A DNA stretch of 64,000 nt from assembly GCA_910578405.1 (NCBI GenBank), contig CAJTQO010000008.1, forward strand, positions 1-64,000, read 5' to 3'. The notes under the pieces are model-generated. The model did no database searches and was not told the DNA's origin. It saw only the letters and a list, made by a program, of their open reading frames with translations. Position 1 is the first letter of the stretch; every line of letters begins with the position of its first letter. This document shows positions 26,750 through 34,714 of the stretch, piece by piece. The DNA is from an uncultured Lachnospiraceae bacterium (GTDB lineage Bacteria > Bacillota > Clostridia > Lachnospirales > Lachnospiraceae). A program made the translations under genes and the position numbers.

Positions 26750-27667
26750 CTACCTGCCGTCCCTCCAAATCAGATTCCGCCACTGGCTAATCTGGCTTTC
26801 GCTCATAAACCCATTGGACGTCCCCATAAACCCGATTTTATAAGAAGCGAACAGCAACGCGTTTTTCACTGCAAACACCGAATCATGGGTCTTATTGTAA
26901 AAATGCAGAAAACAGGAAAACAAAGCATTTCCCGCACCCACCGTATTTACAATTTCATTTGTTTTCACCGTATCATAATGGGCAATTATGTTCTTCTCTT
27001 TATCATACAAAATCACCCCGGCCGCCCCCTGCCCCAGCAGGATAATTTTCGGCCGGTATTTCGCCGCCAGTTCCTTCACGGTTTCAAAAGGCTCCCCGAT
27101 TAGGTAGTCGTCGCTGACATACAAAATATCCGCCGCTTTCAAAAAATCCTCATCGTACGCCTCTTTGTCCCTGCGGTATTCCCTGATATTGACTGCAACC
27201 GGCTTACGCAGTTCCTTTCCAATCCGCACCAGCGGACGGCAGAAATCCGCGTCGGAAACTACCAGCATCTCCGCTCTCTTAGCCTGTTCCCGGAAAAGCG
27301 CCTCGTCATAAACCGCTTCCCCAAGGTCTTTCCGGTCTTCAAAAATCTGCCGTCTCCTGCTGTTGTCATACAGCACCACCGCAGTGGGCGTCTGCTTTAG
27401 CCGCGGCAGCACATAGTCCGTCACAAGCTCCACCTCCGCATCCGGCGGATTGAGCAGTTCCATGCTTTCCTCCTGCCCTACCAATGCCATCAAATCCACA
27501 AAATTCCCCAGCCATTTAAGCGCCAGCGATTCGTTGTAAGCGTCCCCGCCCGTACTCATAAAAACCATATTTGACCTGACTGTAACACCCGAATATTCTA
27601 TCGGTATCTTCTCTACCCGGACTATCGTTTCCTTCTGCACGATTCCGGCTACCAAAAACCTACCCAT
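26750..27667 (-). CDS. PfkB-family carbohydrate kinase homologue with altered catalytic motif
   Basis: 305 residues with a ribokinase-like fold: N-terminal lid GRFLVAGIVQKETIVRVEKI, substrate loop STGGDAYNESLALKWLG, and the C-terminal signature region. The anion-hole and catalytic-base motif, normally D-T-x-G-A-G-D, reads N241-T-V-G-A-G-N247 here. Both ends are clear AAT codons. Asn in place of the base Asp should greatly weaken phosphotransfer, so this may be a pseudokinase or use an unusual mechanism. GGGAGGCATAT precedes the ATG. Substrate unknown. Divergent from the DUF6062 gene. Confidence 0.82.
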   Translation of the reverse strand: MGRFLVAGIVQKETIVRVEKIPIEYSGVTVRSNMVFMSTGGDAYNESLALKWLGNFVDLMALVGQEESMELLNPPDAEVELVTDYVLPRLKQTPTAVVLYDNSRRRQIFEDRKDLGEAVYDEALFREQAKRAEMLVVSDADFCRPLVRIGKELRKPVAVNIREYRRDKEAYDEDFLKAADILYVSDDYLIGEPFETVKELAAKYRPKIILLGQGAAGVILYDKEKNIIAHYDTVKTNEIVNTVGAGNALFSCFLHFYNKTHDSVFAVKNALLFASYKIGFMGTSNGFMSESQISQWRNLIWRDGR

Positions 27668-27791
27668 ATATGCCTCCCAGACTCTGCTTTTATTCCGGAT
27701 TTTTACCATGCTTATTATATAACATAGTAATCCTCCTGCACAGCTATTTTTTATTTTTTTCATAGGGAAATCCATTTTAAAGATTTGCCCT

Positions 27792-27819
27792 TTTACGCCG
27801 TTTCCTTTTCATGTATAAT
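27792..27819 (+). promoter_or_regulatory. candidate promoter of the DUF6062 gene
   Basis: TTTACG (27792-27797), 16-base spacer, perfect TATAAT (27814-27819), about 100 bases before the start codon. Confidence 0.55.
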
Positions 27820-27917
27820 ATCTTATATCATATCTATGCCGGGAAAAGCCGGGAAAGGCCCGCGCAGGCATAAAAGCTTTGCCAAAACCAACGATATCAA
27901 AGATAAGGAGCCGCATT

Positions 27918-28679
27918 ATGAAAGAACAATTATATACCATCCCACTAAATGACGCCATCCATGCCAACGATGAATGCCCCTTTTGTTTCGTGGAACGAAA
28001 CGTGGAACAGGACCTTTTGGATTTTACCTTAGGCTCCGGCTCTTCCTATATGGAAAGCGATATCCGGGAAGCTACCGACAAAGCGGGGTTTTGCCGCTAT
28101 CATTTCAAAAAAATGTTTGACTATGGCAATACTTTGGGAAATGCCTGGATTCTGAAGACCCATTATATCCGTATCAACCAGGAAATGAAAGAACAGGCCA
28201 AGGCTTATATGCCGGGGAAATCCTCCCTGATGGGCAAATTCCGCAAAAATGCGCAAAGCGCCAACCCCATTGGCCTATGGGTTAAGGAAAAAGAAGCGTC
28301 CTGCTATATTTGCAAACGCTATGAAGACACTTATGCCCGTTATCTGGACACGTTTTTTGTTATGTATAAGAAAGATTGCGCCATGCGTGACAAAATAAAA
28401 AACAGCAAGGGGTTTTGCCTCCACCACTTTGGCGATTTGTGCGAAGCAGCCGAAACCAAACTGAATGACAAAGAAAAAGCGGAATTCTATCCTATGCTTT
28501 TTACTCTTATGGAGGAAAACATGCAGCGCATGGCCGATGATGTGGCGTGGCTGGTGGAAAAATTTGATTACCGCAACAAAGACGCTGACTGGAAAAACTC
28601 CCGGGACGCTATCCAGCGCGGGATGCAAAAGCTCAAAGGCGGCTACCCCGCAGACGGCCCCTATCAAAGGAATAAATAA
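27918..28679 (+). CDS. DUF6062-family cysteine/histidine-rich protein
   Basis: 253 residues. Two similar halves each hold a paired motif: CPFCFVE then GFCRYHFKKM in the first, CYICKRYED then GFCLHHFGDL in the second. Each C-x2-C with a distant C-x2-H resembles a metal site. This arrangement fits the DUF6062 family seen in Clostridia. No signal peptide or membrane helix, so cytoplasmic. ATAAGGAGCCGCATT precedes the ATG. Function unknown. It runs towards a TetR gene that ends 16 bases away. Confidence 0.78.
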   Translation: MKEQLYTIPLNDAIHANDECPFCFVERNVEQDLLDFTLGSGSSYMESDIREATDKAGFCRYHFKKMFDYGNTLGNAWILKTHYIRINQEMKEQAKAYMPGKSSLMGKFRKNAQSANPIGLWVKEKEASCYICKRYEDTYARYLDTFFVMYKKDCAMRDKIKNSKGFCLHHFGDLCEAAETKLNDKEKAEFYPMLFTLMEENMQRMADDVAWLVEKFDYRNKDADWKNSRDAIQRGMQKLKGGYPADGPYQRNK

Positions 28680-28695
28680 CCCGGCTGCGTATTTC

Positions 28696-29292
28696 CTAAT
28701 AGGAAATGCTTTTCATCATATCAAGATATGCCTCAATCTCTTCCTGCATAACTCCGGGGTGGAAAGAGCCATCCCGGAAGCTTTCGCTTAATATCCCCCG
28801 GATGGTATGGGACAGTATGGCATTCATACGTTCCACATCCACCTCCGGGCGGAAACGCGACAAATCGGCGCCGCCCAGTATATCTTCCCGCAGGGAAGAA
28901 AGCGCCTCCCGTTTCGGCTCTGTGGCATACAGCGCTTCCTTTACCACCTCGTAGCGGGCGCTGTCGAGGAATTCCTGCATATATGGATAATTTTTCAATA
29001 CCATCAGCTTGGCCCCTTCCATCTGCTTCCACAATTCAAAATAGTCCTTTTCTTCCCCTCCGCAGGCAGACAGCTCCAGCAGCATAAACCGGACGCTGTA
29101 GTCAAACAGGAAGGAATACAGCCCAAGCTTATTGTGGAAATAATGGAACAGCAGCCCCTTGCTGATTCCCGCCTCCGCTACAATGTCGTCTGTGCTGGCA
29201 TGTTGATAGCCGTTGAGCGCAAATACTTTCAGCGCCGCATTAATCATCCGGTCTTGCTTTTCCTTTTTCAGGTCAAAAAATTTTTCATTCAT
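28696..29292 (-). CDS. TetR/AcrR-family transcriptional regulator
   Basis: 198 residues. Residues 12-58 are the TetR DNA-binding domain (INAALKVFALNGYQHAST, then IVAEAGISKGLLFHYFHNK). The remainder is a helical ligand-binding domain that is not recognisable further. AAAGGGAT precedes the ATG. A 15-bp palindrome at 29329-29343 in its promoter region is the likely autoregulatory site. The divergent neighbour, a small acidic membrane protein starting 220 bases away, may be a second target. Confidence 0.88.
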   Translation of the reverse strand: MNEKFFDLKKEKQDRMINAALKVFALNGYQHASTDDIVAEAGISKGLLFHYFHNKLGLYSFLFDYSVRFMLLELSACGGEEKDYFELWKQMEGAKLMVLKNYPYMQEFLDSARYEVVKEALYATEPKREALSSLREDILGGADLSRFRPEVDVERMNAILSHTIRGILSESFRDGSFHPGVMQEEIEAYLDMMKSISY

Positions 29293-29328
29293 CGTATCTT
29301 ATCCCTTTATCTGTCATGTGACATAGAT

Positions 29329-29343
29329 TGACTTTATTAGTCA
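29329..29343. promoter_or_regulatory. candidate TetR operator
   Basis: TGACTTTATTAGTCA is a perfect 5-bp-arm palindrome 37 bases upstream of the TetR start, the size and symmetry expected for a TetR dimer. Confidence 0.55.
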
Positions 29344-29513
29344 TTTCCTAATATATCATACTTTCCGCAAAAGTACAACCTTGTATTCCGATGATTCCTG
29401 CACTTTTCCATAATGGACGCTTATTCATAAAAAATTTACACATAATCTCTTCCATTTTTGAGAAAATAGTATTAATATATTCCTATGACACCGAATTTGA
29501 AAGGAGTATTTTT

Positions 29514-29903
29514 ATGGCAAAAAAGTTCAGTAGGTTTTTAATGTTTACCGCCTTTGCAGGCGCGGCAGCGGCAGGTGTTTATTATTATTTGCAGAACAAA
29601 AATTCTTCCTACTCTGACGATATGGATGACGATGATGATTACGACGACTTCAGCGATGATCTCGATGATGATATGGAAGACGACGATTCAACCCGTAACT
29701 ATGTTGCATTAAACCTTGAAAAAGCGGAAGAGGCGGCAAAAGAAGCGGCGCAGACGGCAGCGGACGCAGTGGGCGAGGCAGCCACGCAGGCTAAGGACGC
29801 AGTGGAAACGGCTAAGGAAGCGGCCAAAGACATTGCCGAAACAACGGAATCAAAAATCGAGGAATTTTTTGATGACGATGACCAGGCGGACAGCTCCAAT
29901 TAA
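29514..29903 (+). CDS. small membrane-anchored acidic protein
   Basis: 129 residues. A short basic start (MAKKFSRF) and one hydrophobic helix (about 8-25, FTAFAGAAAAGVYYYL) are followed by a dense Asp tract (about 40-65) and an Ala/Glu/Lys helix with heptad-like EAAKEAAQTAADAVGEAA, ending in a second acidic stretch. The helical part resembles apolipoprotein/LEA-like low-complexity sequence. No family recognised. Start set by AAGGAGTATTTTT. A strong terminator follows at 29956. It may bind cations or stabilise the envelope, but this is speculation. Confidence 0.72.
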   Translation: MAKKFSRFLMFTAFAGAAAAGVYYYLQNKNSSYSDDMDDDDDYDDFSDDLDDDMEDDDSTRNYVALNLEKAEEAAKEAAQTAADAVGEAATQAKDAVETAKEAAKDIAETTESKIEEFFDDDDQADSSN

Positions 29904-29955
29904 TGGCCTGCATCCAAAACTAAATTAAGAAGCAAACTAAACTAAAAAGCAAACT

Positions 29956-29999
29956 AAAAAACCGGGCAGCGTCATACAGGCGCAGCCCGGTTTTTTAAT
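29956..29999. terminator. bidirectional intrinsic terminator
   Basis: A6 then CCGGGC (29962-29967) pairs with GCCCGG (29985-29990) then T6 (29991-29996). It works on both strands, between the small acidic protein gene and the convergent acetyltransferase gene. Confidence 0.9.
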
Positions 30000-30047
30000 A
30001 TCATCTAAAGAGCCATAATCCTTCCGTCCCTGCCGCAGAATGCCCGT

Positions 30048-30686
30048 TTACTCTTTCACCCTGCAGCCTCCAAGAACCTCCGGTTTATATTTCATACTGT
30101 CCTTTTCCGTAATTTCCCTAATGACACGGCACGGCACGCCTGCGGCAAAGCTATTGTCGGGAATATCCCTAATCACTACGCTGCCTGCGCCAATAACGCA
30201 GCCATTGCCCACCGTCACCCCCGGGCACACCGTCACATTGGCGCCTATCCAACAGCCATCCCCAATCCGGACAGGCTTTGCATAGCAAAAATGCCCTTCT
30301 TCCCCCTTTTCATCCAGCATCACACGGCGCTCTTCGGCAACCATCGGATGAATGGGCGTGACAATCGTTACATTGGGGCCGAAATTGCAGTCATCCCCAA
30401 TAGTGACGTATGCATCGTCCTGGACGGTAAAGTTAAAATTCGCAAAAAAATTCTTCCCTATGCTTGTATGTTTTCCATAATGAAAATAGATTGGCCCATG
30501 GAAGAAAAAACCGTCCCCAATCGTCCCCACAATCTGCCGGATAATCTCCCCGCGCTTTTCCACTTCATCTTCATACGTCTTATTATAATCCACATTCAGA
30601 TTATGCGTCCGCAATTTGATTGCTTTCAATTCCGCATTCCCGGGCGCAAACAACACGCCCGCAAATATTTTTTCCTCTTCCCGCAT
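30048..30686 (-). CDS. sugar O-acetyltransferase (maltose/galactoside acetyltransferase type)
   Basis: 212 residues. The N-terminal MREEEKIFAGVLFAPGNAEL cap and the left-handed beta-helix with hexapeptides (TIGDDCNFGPNVTI, IGDGCWIGANVTVCPG, VGNGCVIGAGSVV) are those of the MAT/GAT family, with the catalytic His in TPIHPMV. It transfers acetyl from acetyl-CoA to a sugar hydroxyl, often as detoxification. GGAGGAAAAAAGAA precedes the ATG at 30686. Slightly longer than usual (about 185-200). Gene stands alone. Confidence 0.9.
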   Translation of the reverse strand: MREEEKIFAGVLFAPGNAELKAIKLRTHNLNVDYNKTYEDEVEKRGEIIRQIVGTIGDGFFFHGPIYFHYGKHTSIGKNFFANFNFTVQDDAYVTIGDDCNFGPNVTIVTPIHPMVAEERRVMLDEKGEEGHFCYAKPVRIGDGCWIGANVTVCPGVTVGNGCVIGAGSVVIRDIPDNSFAAGVPCRVIREITEKDSMKYKPEVLGGCRVKE

Positions 30687-30754
30687 TTCTTTTTTCCTCC
30701 GCCTGAAACGGAACGCTCCTGCCAAAAGAATTCCTATGCCGTTTCTTTTAACGT

Positions 30755-32122
30755 TTATGCACCTTCCGCAATCTGCACCATTCTCTGCATATCCGAAATC
30801 AATTCCCTGGAATAGGTTTCCGCTTCCCTGTATATCCGTTCCGCGTTGGAATAGTCTTCGTTTTTAAGCGCTTCCATGGCCTCCGCGCCAAACTGGTGGA
30901 ACCTGCGGTGCTTCTCCCCAAGCCCCTCCCATATCTGCGCGATTCCCGGAATAGCCGGTTCCATCGCATAATAAAAGTGCCCGAACCCACACTTAGAAGA
31001 ATCCAACTGCAGCGGCTGCAGGCTGCGCCCTTCCACCATCCGCCTTAAATTCTCCAGCCATGTCTGGTGCGCCTGAATGGCAGTGTTTACATAATGGGCA
31101 AATTCCCGGTTCTCCATATGGAAGAACGCGTCCTGCGCCATGCCCCCCATCTGTTTTACCACATCGTCCAATATCTGCTCTATTCCCACCACCGGCTCGG
31201 TTGCTTTTTTCAGTTCATGCCCCACCTGGCGCATAAAGTCCGTGCTGTTGCGAAGCTGGTTTTCCATTTCCGCCATGGAACTGCTGATTTCCTCGCTGAC
31301 TGCCGCGATAGACTCCATAGACTCATTGACTTTGGAAACATGATGCTGGCTTGCGTCGTTTAACTCCCACACATGGTTAATCCGGCCGGACATACTGTCC
31401 AGCGCCTGGATTGTGCTTTCCGTACTGTCCACACTCTTTTGGGAAGCCACTTTTATATTTTCCACGAACTCTCCCATATTCCCGGTCAGTTCTTTTGTTT
31501 TCTCCGCCAGCGTCCGAATCTCCCCTGCCACTACGGCAAAACCCCTTCCTGCCATCCCTGCCCTGGCCGCTTCGATGGAAGCATTGAGCGCCAGAAGGTT
31601 GGTCTGCATGGAAATGGCGTCAATCCCTGCAATCACTTCGTTCATCTGGCTGATAATATTCATCAGCTCATCCATATTCCCCTGCAGTTCCCGGGAAATC
31701 GACATAGTTTGCTCTGACAGCTCTTTAATCATCGTCAGCTCATTCTGCCCGTCTTCTATTTTTTTGTATACCTCGCCCGTATCGGAGGAAACCTGGAGAA
31801 TCGTATTGGTCAGTTCCTCATGCTGGCTGTTTGCCCTTCCCGACGATGTGCCATAATCTTCCGAAGAGCCGAAAATAGACTCGGCCGCCTTTTCCACGCT
31901 GCGGGAAATATCCATAATTTTGTCTGTCTGATATTGCATCGTCAAGTCCAGTGAACTGATTTGCATCACGGCTTTGATATTCTTATCCAATAAACCGGCG
32001 AACTGCTCCCGTCCTTTTAACAGCCTCCGGTAAATCCTGTCCAATTCAGGTTCCCTGGAATAATCAGCCTCTTTTAATTGGGAAACCGCGCCCATAAGCG
32101 CCCTCTTTCTCTTCTCAACCAT
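30755..32122 (-). CDS. cytoplasmic methyl-accepting chemotaxis-like protein with CZB zinc-binding domain
   Basis: 455 residues without a membrane helix. The signalling hairpin tip, about residues 165-200, reads IDAISMQTNLLALNASIEAA followed by RAGMAGRGFAVVAGEIR. The C-terminal part (about 350-420) is a chemoreceptor zinc-binding domain: His in AHQTWLENL, Cys in SSKCGFGHFYY, and H-x3-H in GEKHRRFHQF. CZB domains sense zinc, redox or oxidants such as hypochlorite. No che or flagellar genes are in the window, so the partner kinase is elsewhere. Promoter candidate at 32241-32268. Confidence 0.9.
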   Translation of the reverse strand: MVEKRKRALMGAVSQLKEADYSREPELDRIYRRLLKGREQFAGLLDKNIKAVMQISSLDLTMQYQTDKIMDISRSVEKAAESIFGSSEDYGTSSGRANSQHEELTNTILQVSSDTGEVYKKIEDGQNELTMIKELSEQTMSISRELQGNMDELMNIISQMNEVIAGIDAISMQTNLLALNASIEAARAGMAGRGFAVVAGEIRTLAEKTKELTGNMGEFVENIKVASQKSVDSTESTIQALDSMSGRINHVWELNDASQHHVSKVNESMESIAAVSEEISSSMAEMENQLRNSTDFMRQVGHELKKATEPVVGIEQILDDVVKQMGGMAQDAFFHMENREFAHYVNTAIQAHQTWLENLRRMVEGRSLQPLQLDSSKCGFGHFYYAMEPAIPGIAQIWEGLGEKHRRFHQFGAEAMEALKNEDYSNAERIYREAETYSRELISDMQRMVQIAEGA

Positions 32123-32240
32123 TATTTCAGCCCTCTCTTCTCTTCTTAAATATTAGATAAACTATCCGGAGCCACCTTTCCTATGTACCCCTTCGCCAAA
32201 ACAAAATCGCGCCAAGCACAAGCAGAAGTTACCTATTTAC

Positions 32241-32268
32241 ATAATACGGGATTTTGCATTTTTTGCAA
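32241..32268 (-). promoter_or_regulatory. candidate promoter of the CZB chemoreceptor gene
   Basis: Minus-strand TTGCAA (32263-32268), 16-base spacer, TATTAT (32241-32246), about 120 bases before the start codon. Confidence 0.5.
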
Positions 32269-32300
32269 GTCTTTTTCATAAAAAAATATTCCGGCCTCCC

Positions 32301-33797
32301 TCACGCGCGCCATGCCTCCTTCAGCCTATGCATCCCTTCCAGAATCTGCCTTCTGTCCAATGACGCATACCCCAAAACCAACGTTGCCCCGTCCGGGCAA
32401 AACGGCGCATTGCCCACGCTAAATTCCGATAATCCGTACACCTTTACTCCGGCTTTGGCGGCCTGGCGGACTAACTGCCCCTCACTCCGCCCCAGCCTGT
32501 CATGCACAAGCAGATGCAGTCCGGCATTTTCCCCCGTTACCCAAAACTGGCCTTCCATTTCCTTTAATTCCGCCAGCAAAACATCATGCCTGTCCCGATA
32601 TATTTTCCTCATCCGGTTCATATGCCGTTCAAAATGGCCGTTTCGTATAAATTCATTCAATATCCTCTGGTCAATGCCGGACACCGTGGTGGAATAAAAG
32701 GAGCATTTCTTTTCGTATGCCTCCAGAAGGGGCGGCGGAAGCGCCATATAGCCGGTGCGGATGGCCGGGGCTATGGATTTGGAAAAGGTGCCGATATAAA
32801 TAACTTTCCCCAGCCGGTCTGAAGCCTGCAGCGAGGGAATAGGCCGCCCTTTCAAACGGAACTCACCGTCATAATCATCTTCAATCAGGTAACGCCCGTC
32901 CATTTCCCCTGCCCATTTGAGCAGTTCCATCCTGCGCCCGATTGGCATCACAATGCCCATCGGATACTGATGAGACGGCATAACGTACGCAACCCTGGCC
33001 CCGCTTTGACGCAGTCCGTCCACACACATGCCGCTGCCATCCATCTCCACCGGGGTAATGGGATAGGCAAAAGACGCAAAAATACGGTAGGCTTTTTTAT
33101 AAGTCGGGTTTTCCATGGCTATCGGCACATCCCTGCCCAGAATCTTTTCCAACAGCATCAGCAAATAGTCGTTCCCGGCCCCGATAATAATCTGCTGCGG
33201 GCTGCAATTCACTCCTCTTGAAGCATGAAGGTAATGGGCAATGGTTTCCCGCAGCGCCTCATCCCCTTTCGGCGAACCGCAGGCGAACATTTCTCTGTTG
33301 TCCCCCACCAGGATATCTTTCGCAATCTTCTTCCATGTGGAATACGGAAAAGCCGCCATGTCAATTGCATTGGGGGAAAAATCGCACACATAGGGCAGAT
33401 GCGCCGTTCCAGCAGCGTCCATTCGCGTTTTGCCTTCCATGCCCGGCGCACCGTCCGTTTCCCCAAATTGTCTGCCCTGCGCCCCTTCTTTCCCGCTGCG
33501 GGCAAATCCTTTATCCCAGCCCGCCCCTTCCTTCAAATCAAACAATTCCTCCACCTGGCAGACAAAATATCCACGGTAAGGTTTGGATTCAATATACCCT
33601 TCCGAAAGCAACTGCCCGTAGGCCAGCTCCACTGTGCTGCGGGACACTGCCAGGAATTCCGCCAGGGAACGAGTAGAGGGAAGCCTCTCACCAAAGCGAA
33701 GCTTCCCTTTCCTGATTTCCCCCTTTATATAATCGTAAATCTGCTCATATAAATGCTTCTCTCCGTCCGTACGCAAAGCAATCGCTAAATCATTCAT
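32301..33797 (-). CDS. MocR/PdxR-family regulator (GntR helix-turn-helix fused to aminotransferase)
   Basis: 498 residues. The GntR-type wHTH spans 10-78 (KLRFGERLPSTRSLAEFLAV, SRSTVELAYGQL). A linker of about 50 residues leads to a fold-type I aminotransferase domain with PLP Lys in GTFSKSIAPAIRTGY and IEDDYDGEFR. MocR proteins use PLP or an aminated substrate as an effector. PdxR activates vitamin B6 genes, but no pdx genes adjoin, so the target is open. The ribosome binding site is weak (AATAGGATT). Confidence 0.9.
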   Translation of the reverse strand: MNDLAIALRTDGEKHLYEQIYDYIKGEIRKGKLRFGERLPSTRSLAEFLAVSRSTVELAYGQLLSEGYIESKPYRGYFVCQVEELFDLKEGAGWDKGFARSGKEGAQGRQFGETDGAPGMEGKTRMDAAGTAHLPYVCDFSPNAIDMAAFPYSTWKKIAKDILVGDNREMFACGSPKGDEALRETIAHYLHASRGVNCSPQQIIIGAGNDYLLMLLEKILGRDVPIAMENPTYKKAYRIFASFAYPITPVEMDGSGMCVDGLRQSGARVAYVMPSHQYPMGIVMPIGRRMELLKWAGEMDGRYLIEDDYDGEFRLKGRPIPSLQASDRLGKVIYIGTFSKSIAPAIRTGYMALPPPLLEAYEKKCSFYSTTVSGIDQRILNEFIRNGHFERHMNRMRKIYRDRHDVLLAELKEMEGQFWVTGENAGLHLLVHDRLGRSEGQLVRQAAKAGVKVYGLSEFSVGNAPFCPDGATLVLGYASLDRRQILEGMHRLKEAWRA

Positions 33798-33806
33798 AAT
33801 CCTATT

Positions 33807-34679
33807 TTATTTCACTGCATTCTTCATTTTCACCTGCTTTACAATCTGCTCTTTCAGGTCGCGCGCCTTGTCCTTCATCCTCGGGTTGGCGCTTATTGAT
33901 GTAATAATGGAAGAAACCAGCTTGGAAGCCACATCAAACTGCTCGAATTTGGTAGCCGTGACTGCAATGACATAGTCCACGGTAGGCTCATCCATCCCGC
34001 ACATCGGGAAATTCTCAGACTGCCTTGCCGCCAGGAAGCCGTCCAGCGCATTTTTCAAAAACTCCCTTTCCTCTTCCTCCAGCTTACTTTTCTTCTTTTC
34101 GTATTCCGCATCCGACTGGTCCAGGCTCTCTGCCTTTCCTCTTAACAGCCATGCCGTTTTTAAGCAGATATATGCTTTCTCGCTTGGCTTTGCCATCTTT
34201 ACAATGGCGTTGGCCAACGTTATTTTGTAACGCTCCAGCGCCTCATCGTACGTATACACTTCCTTATAGTCCGTGCGCGACTTAAAATTGGCGCAAATCA
34301 TCTCTTTGATTTTCTTCGCCTGGGGTGATGTAATAAATTTAAAGTAACGGCTCAGCGCGGCATAGCCGCAGTTCGGACACATAATAATGTCATATTTAAG
34401 CAAATCCACATGTTCATATTTAGGGCGCAAGTCAGGATCCGTCCCAATCAGCTTCGCTTTGCCAACCTTTACCGTCCTGGACTTAAACTCATGGTCACAA
34501 ATCGGGCAGGTAAAACTTTTGTCAAACAGGAAGTCCTGCTCCTGTACGACTGGCGGTGGCGGCGCCGCTGCCGCTGCCCCAGCGCCTCCAGCCTCCTTGG
34601 CCTTGGGCTTTTCATATAATTCCATGTTTTCCAAATTTCCCAGCCCGAACCCATCCAGTCCGGATAACAATCCATTCAT
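33807..34679 (-). CDS. DUF2225 zinc-ribbon-like protein
   Basis: 290 residues. An Ala/Pro-rich leader (about 30-48) is followed by FTCPICDHEFKSRTVKVGK and, about 45 residues on, IIMCPNCGYAALSRYF: two C-x2-C pairs typical of DUF2225. The remainder is helical and TPR-like. Function unknown; the family is widespread in Firmicutes. GGAGGAGAAGAT precedes the ATG. It lies 35 bases after glnS and is probably co-transcribed with it. Confidence 0.85.
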   Translation of the reverse strand: MNGLLSGLDGFGLGNLENMELYEKPKAKEAGGAGAAAAAPPPPVVQEQDFLFDKSFTCPICDHEFKSRTVKVGKAKLIGTDPDLRPKYEHVDLLKYDIIMCPNCGYAALSRYFKFITSPQAKKIKEMICANFKSRTDYKEVYTYDEALERYKITLANAIVKMAKPSEKAYICLKTAWLLRGKAESLDQSDAEYEKKKSKLEEEEREFLKNALDGFLAARQSENFPMCGMDEPTVDYVIAVTATKFEQFDVASKLVSSIITSISANPRMKDKARDLKEQIVKQVKMKNAVK

Positions 34680-34714
34680 ATCTTCTCCTCCACAAGCTGT
34701 ACTATAACTACTGA

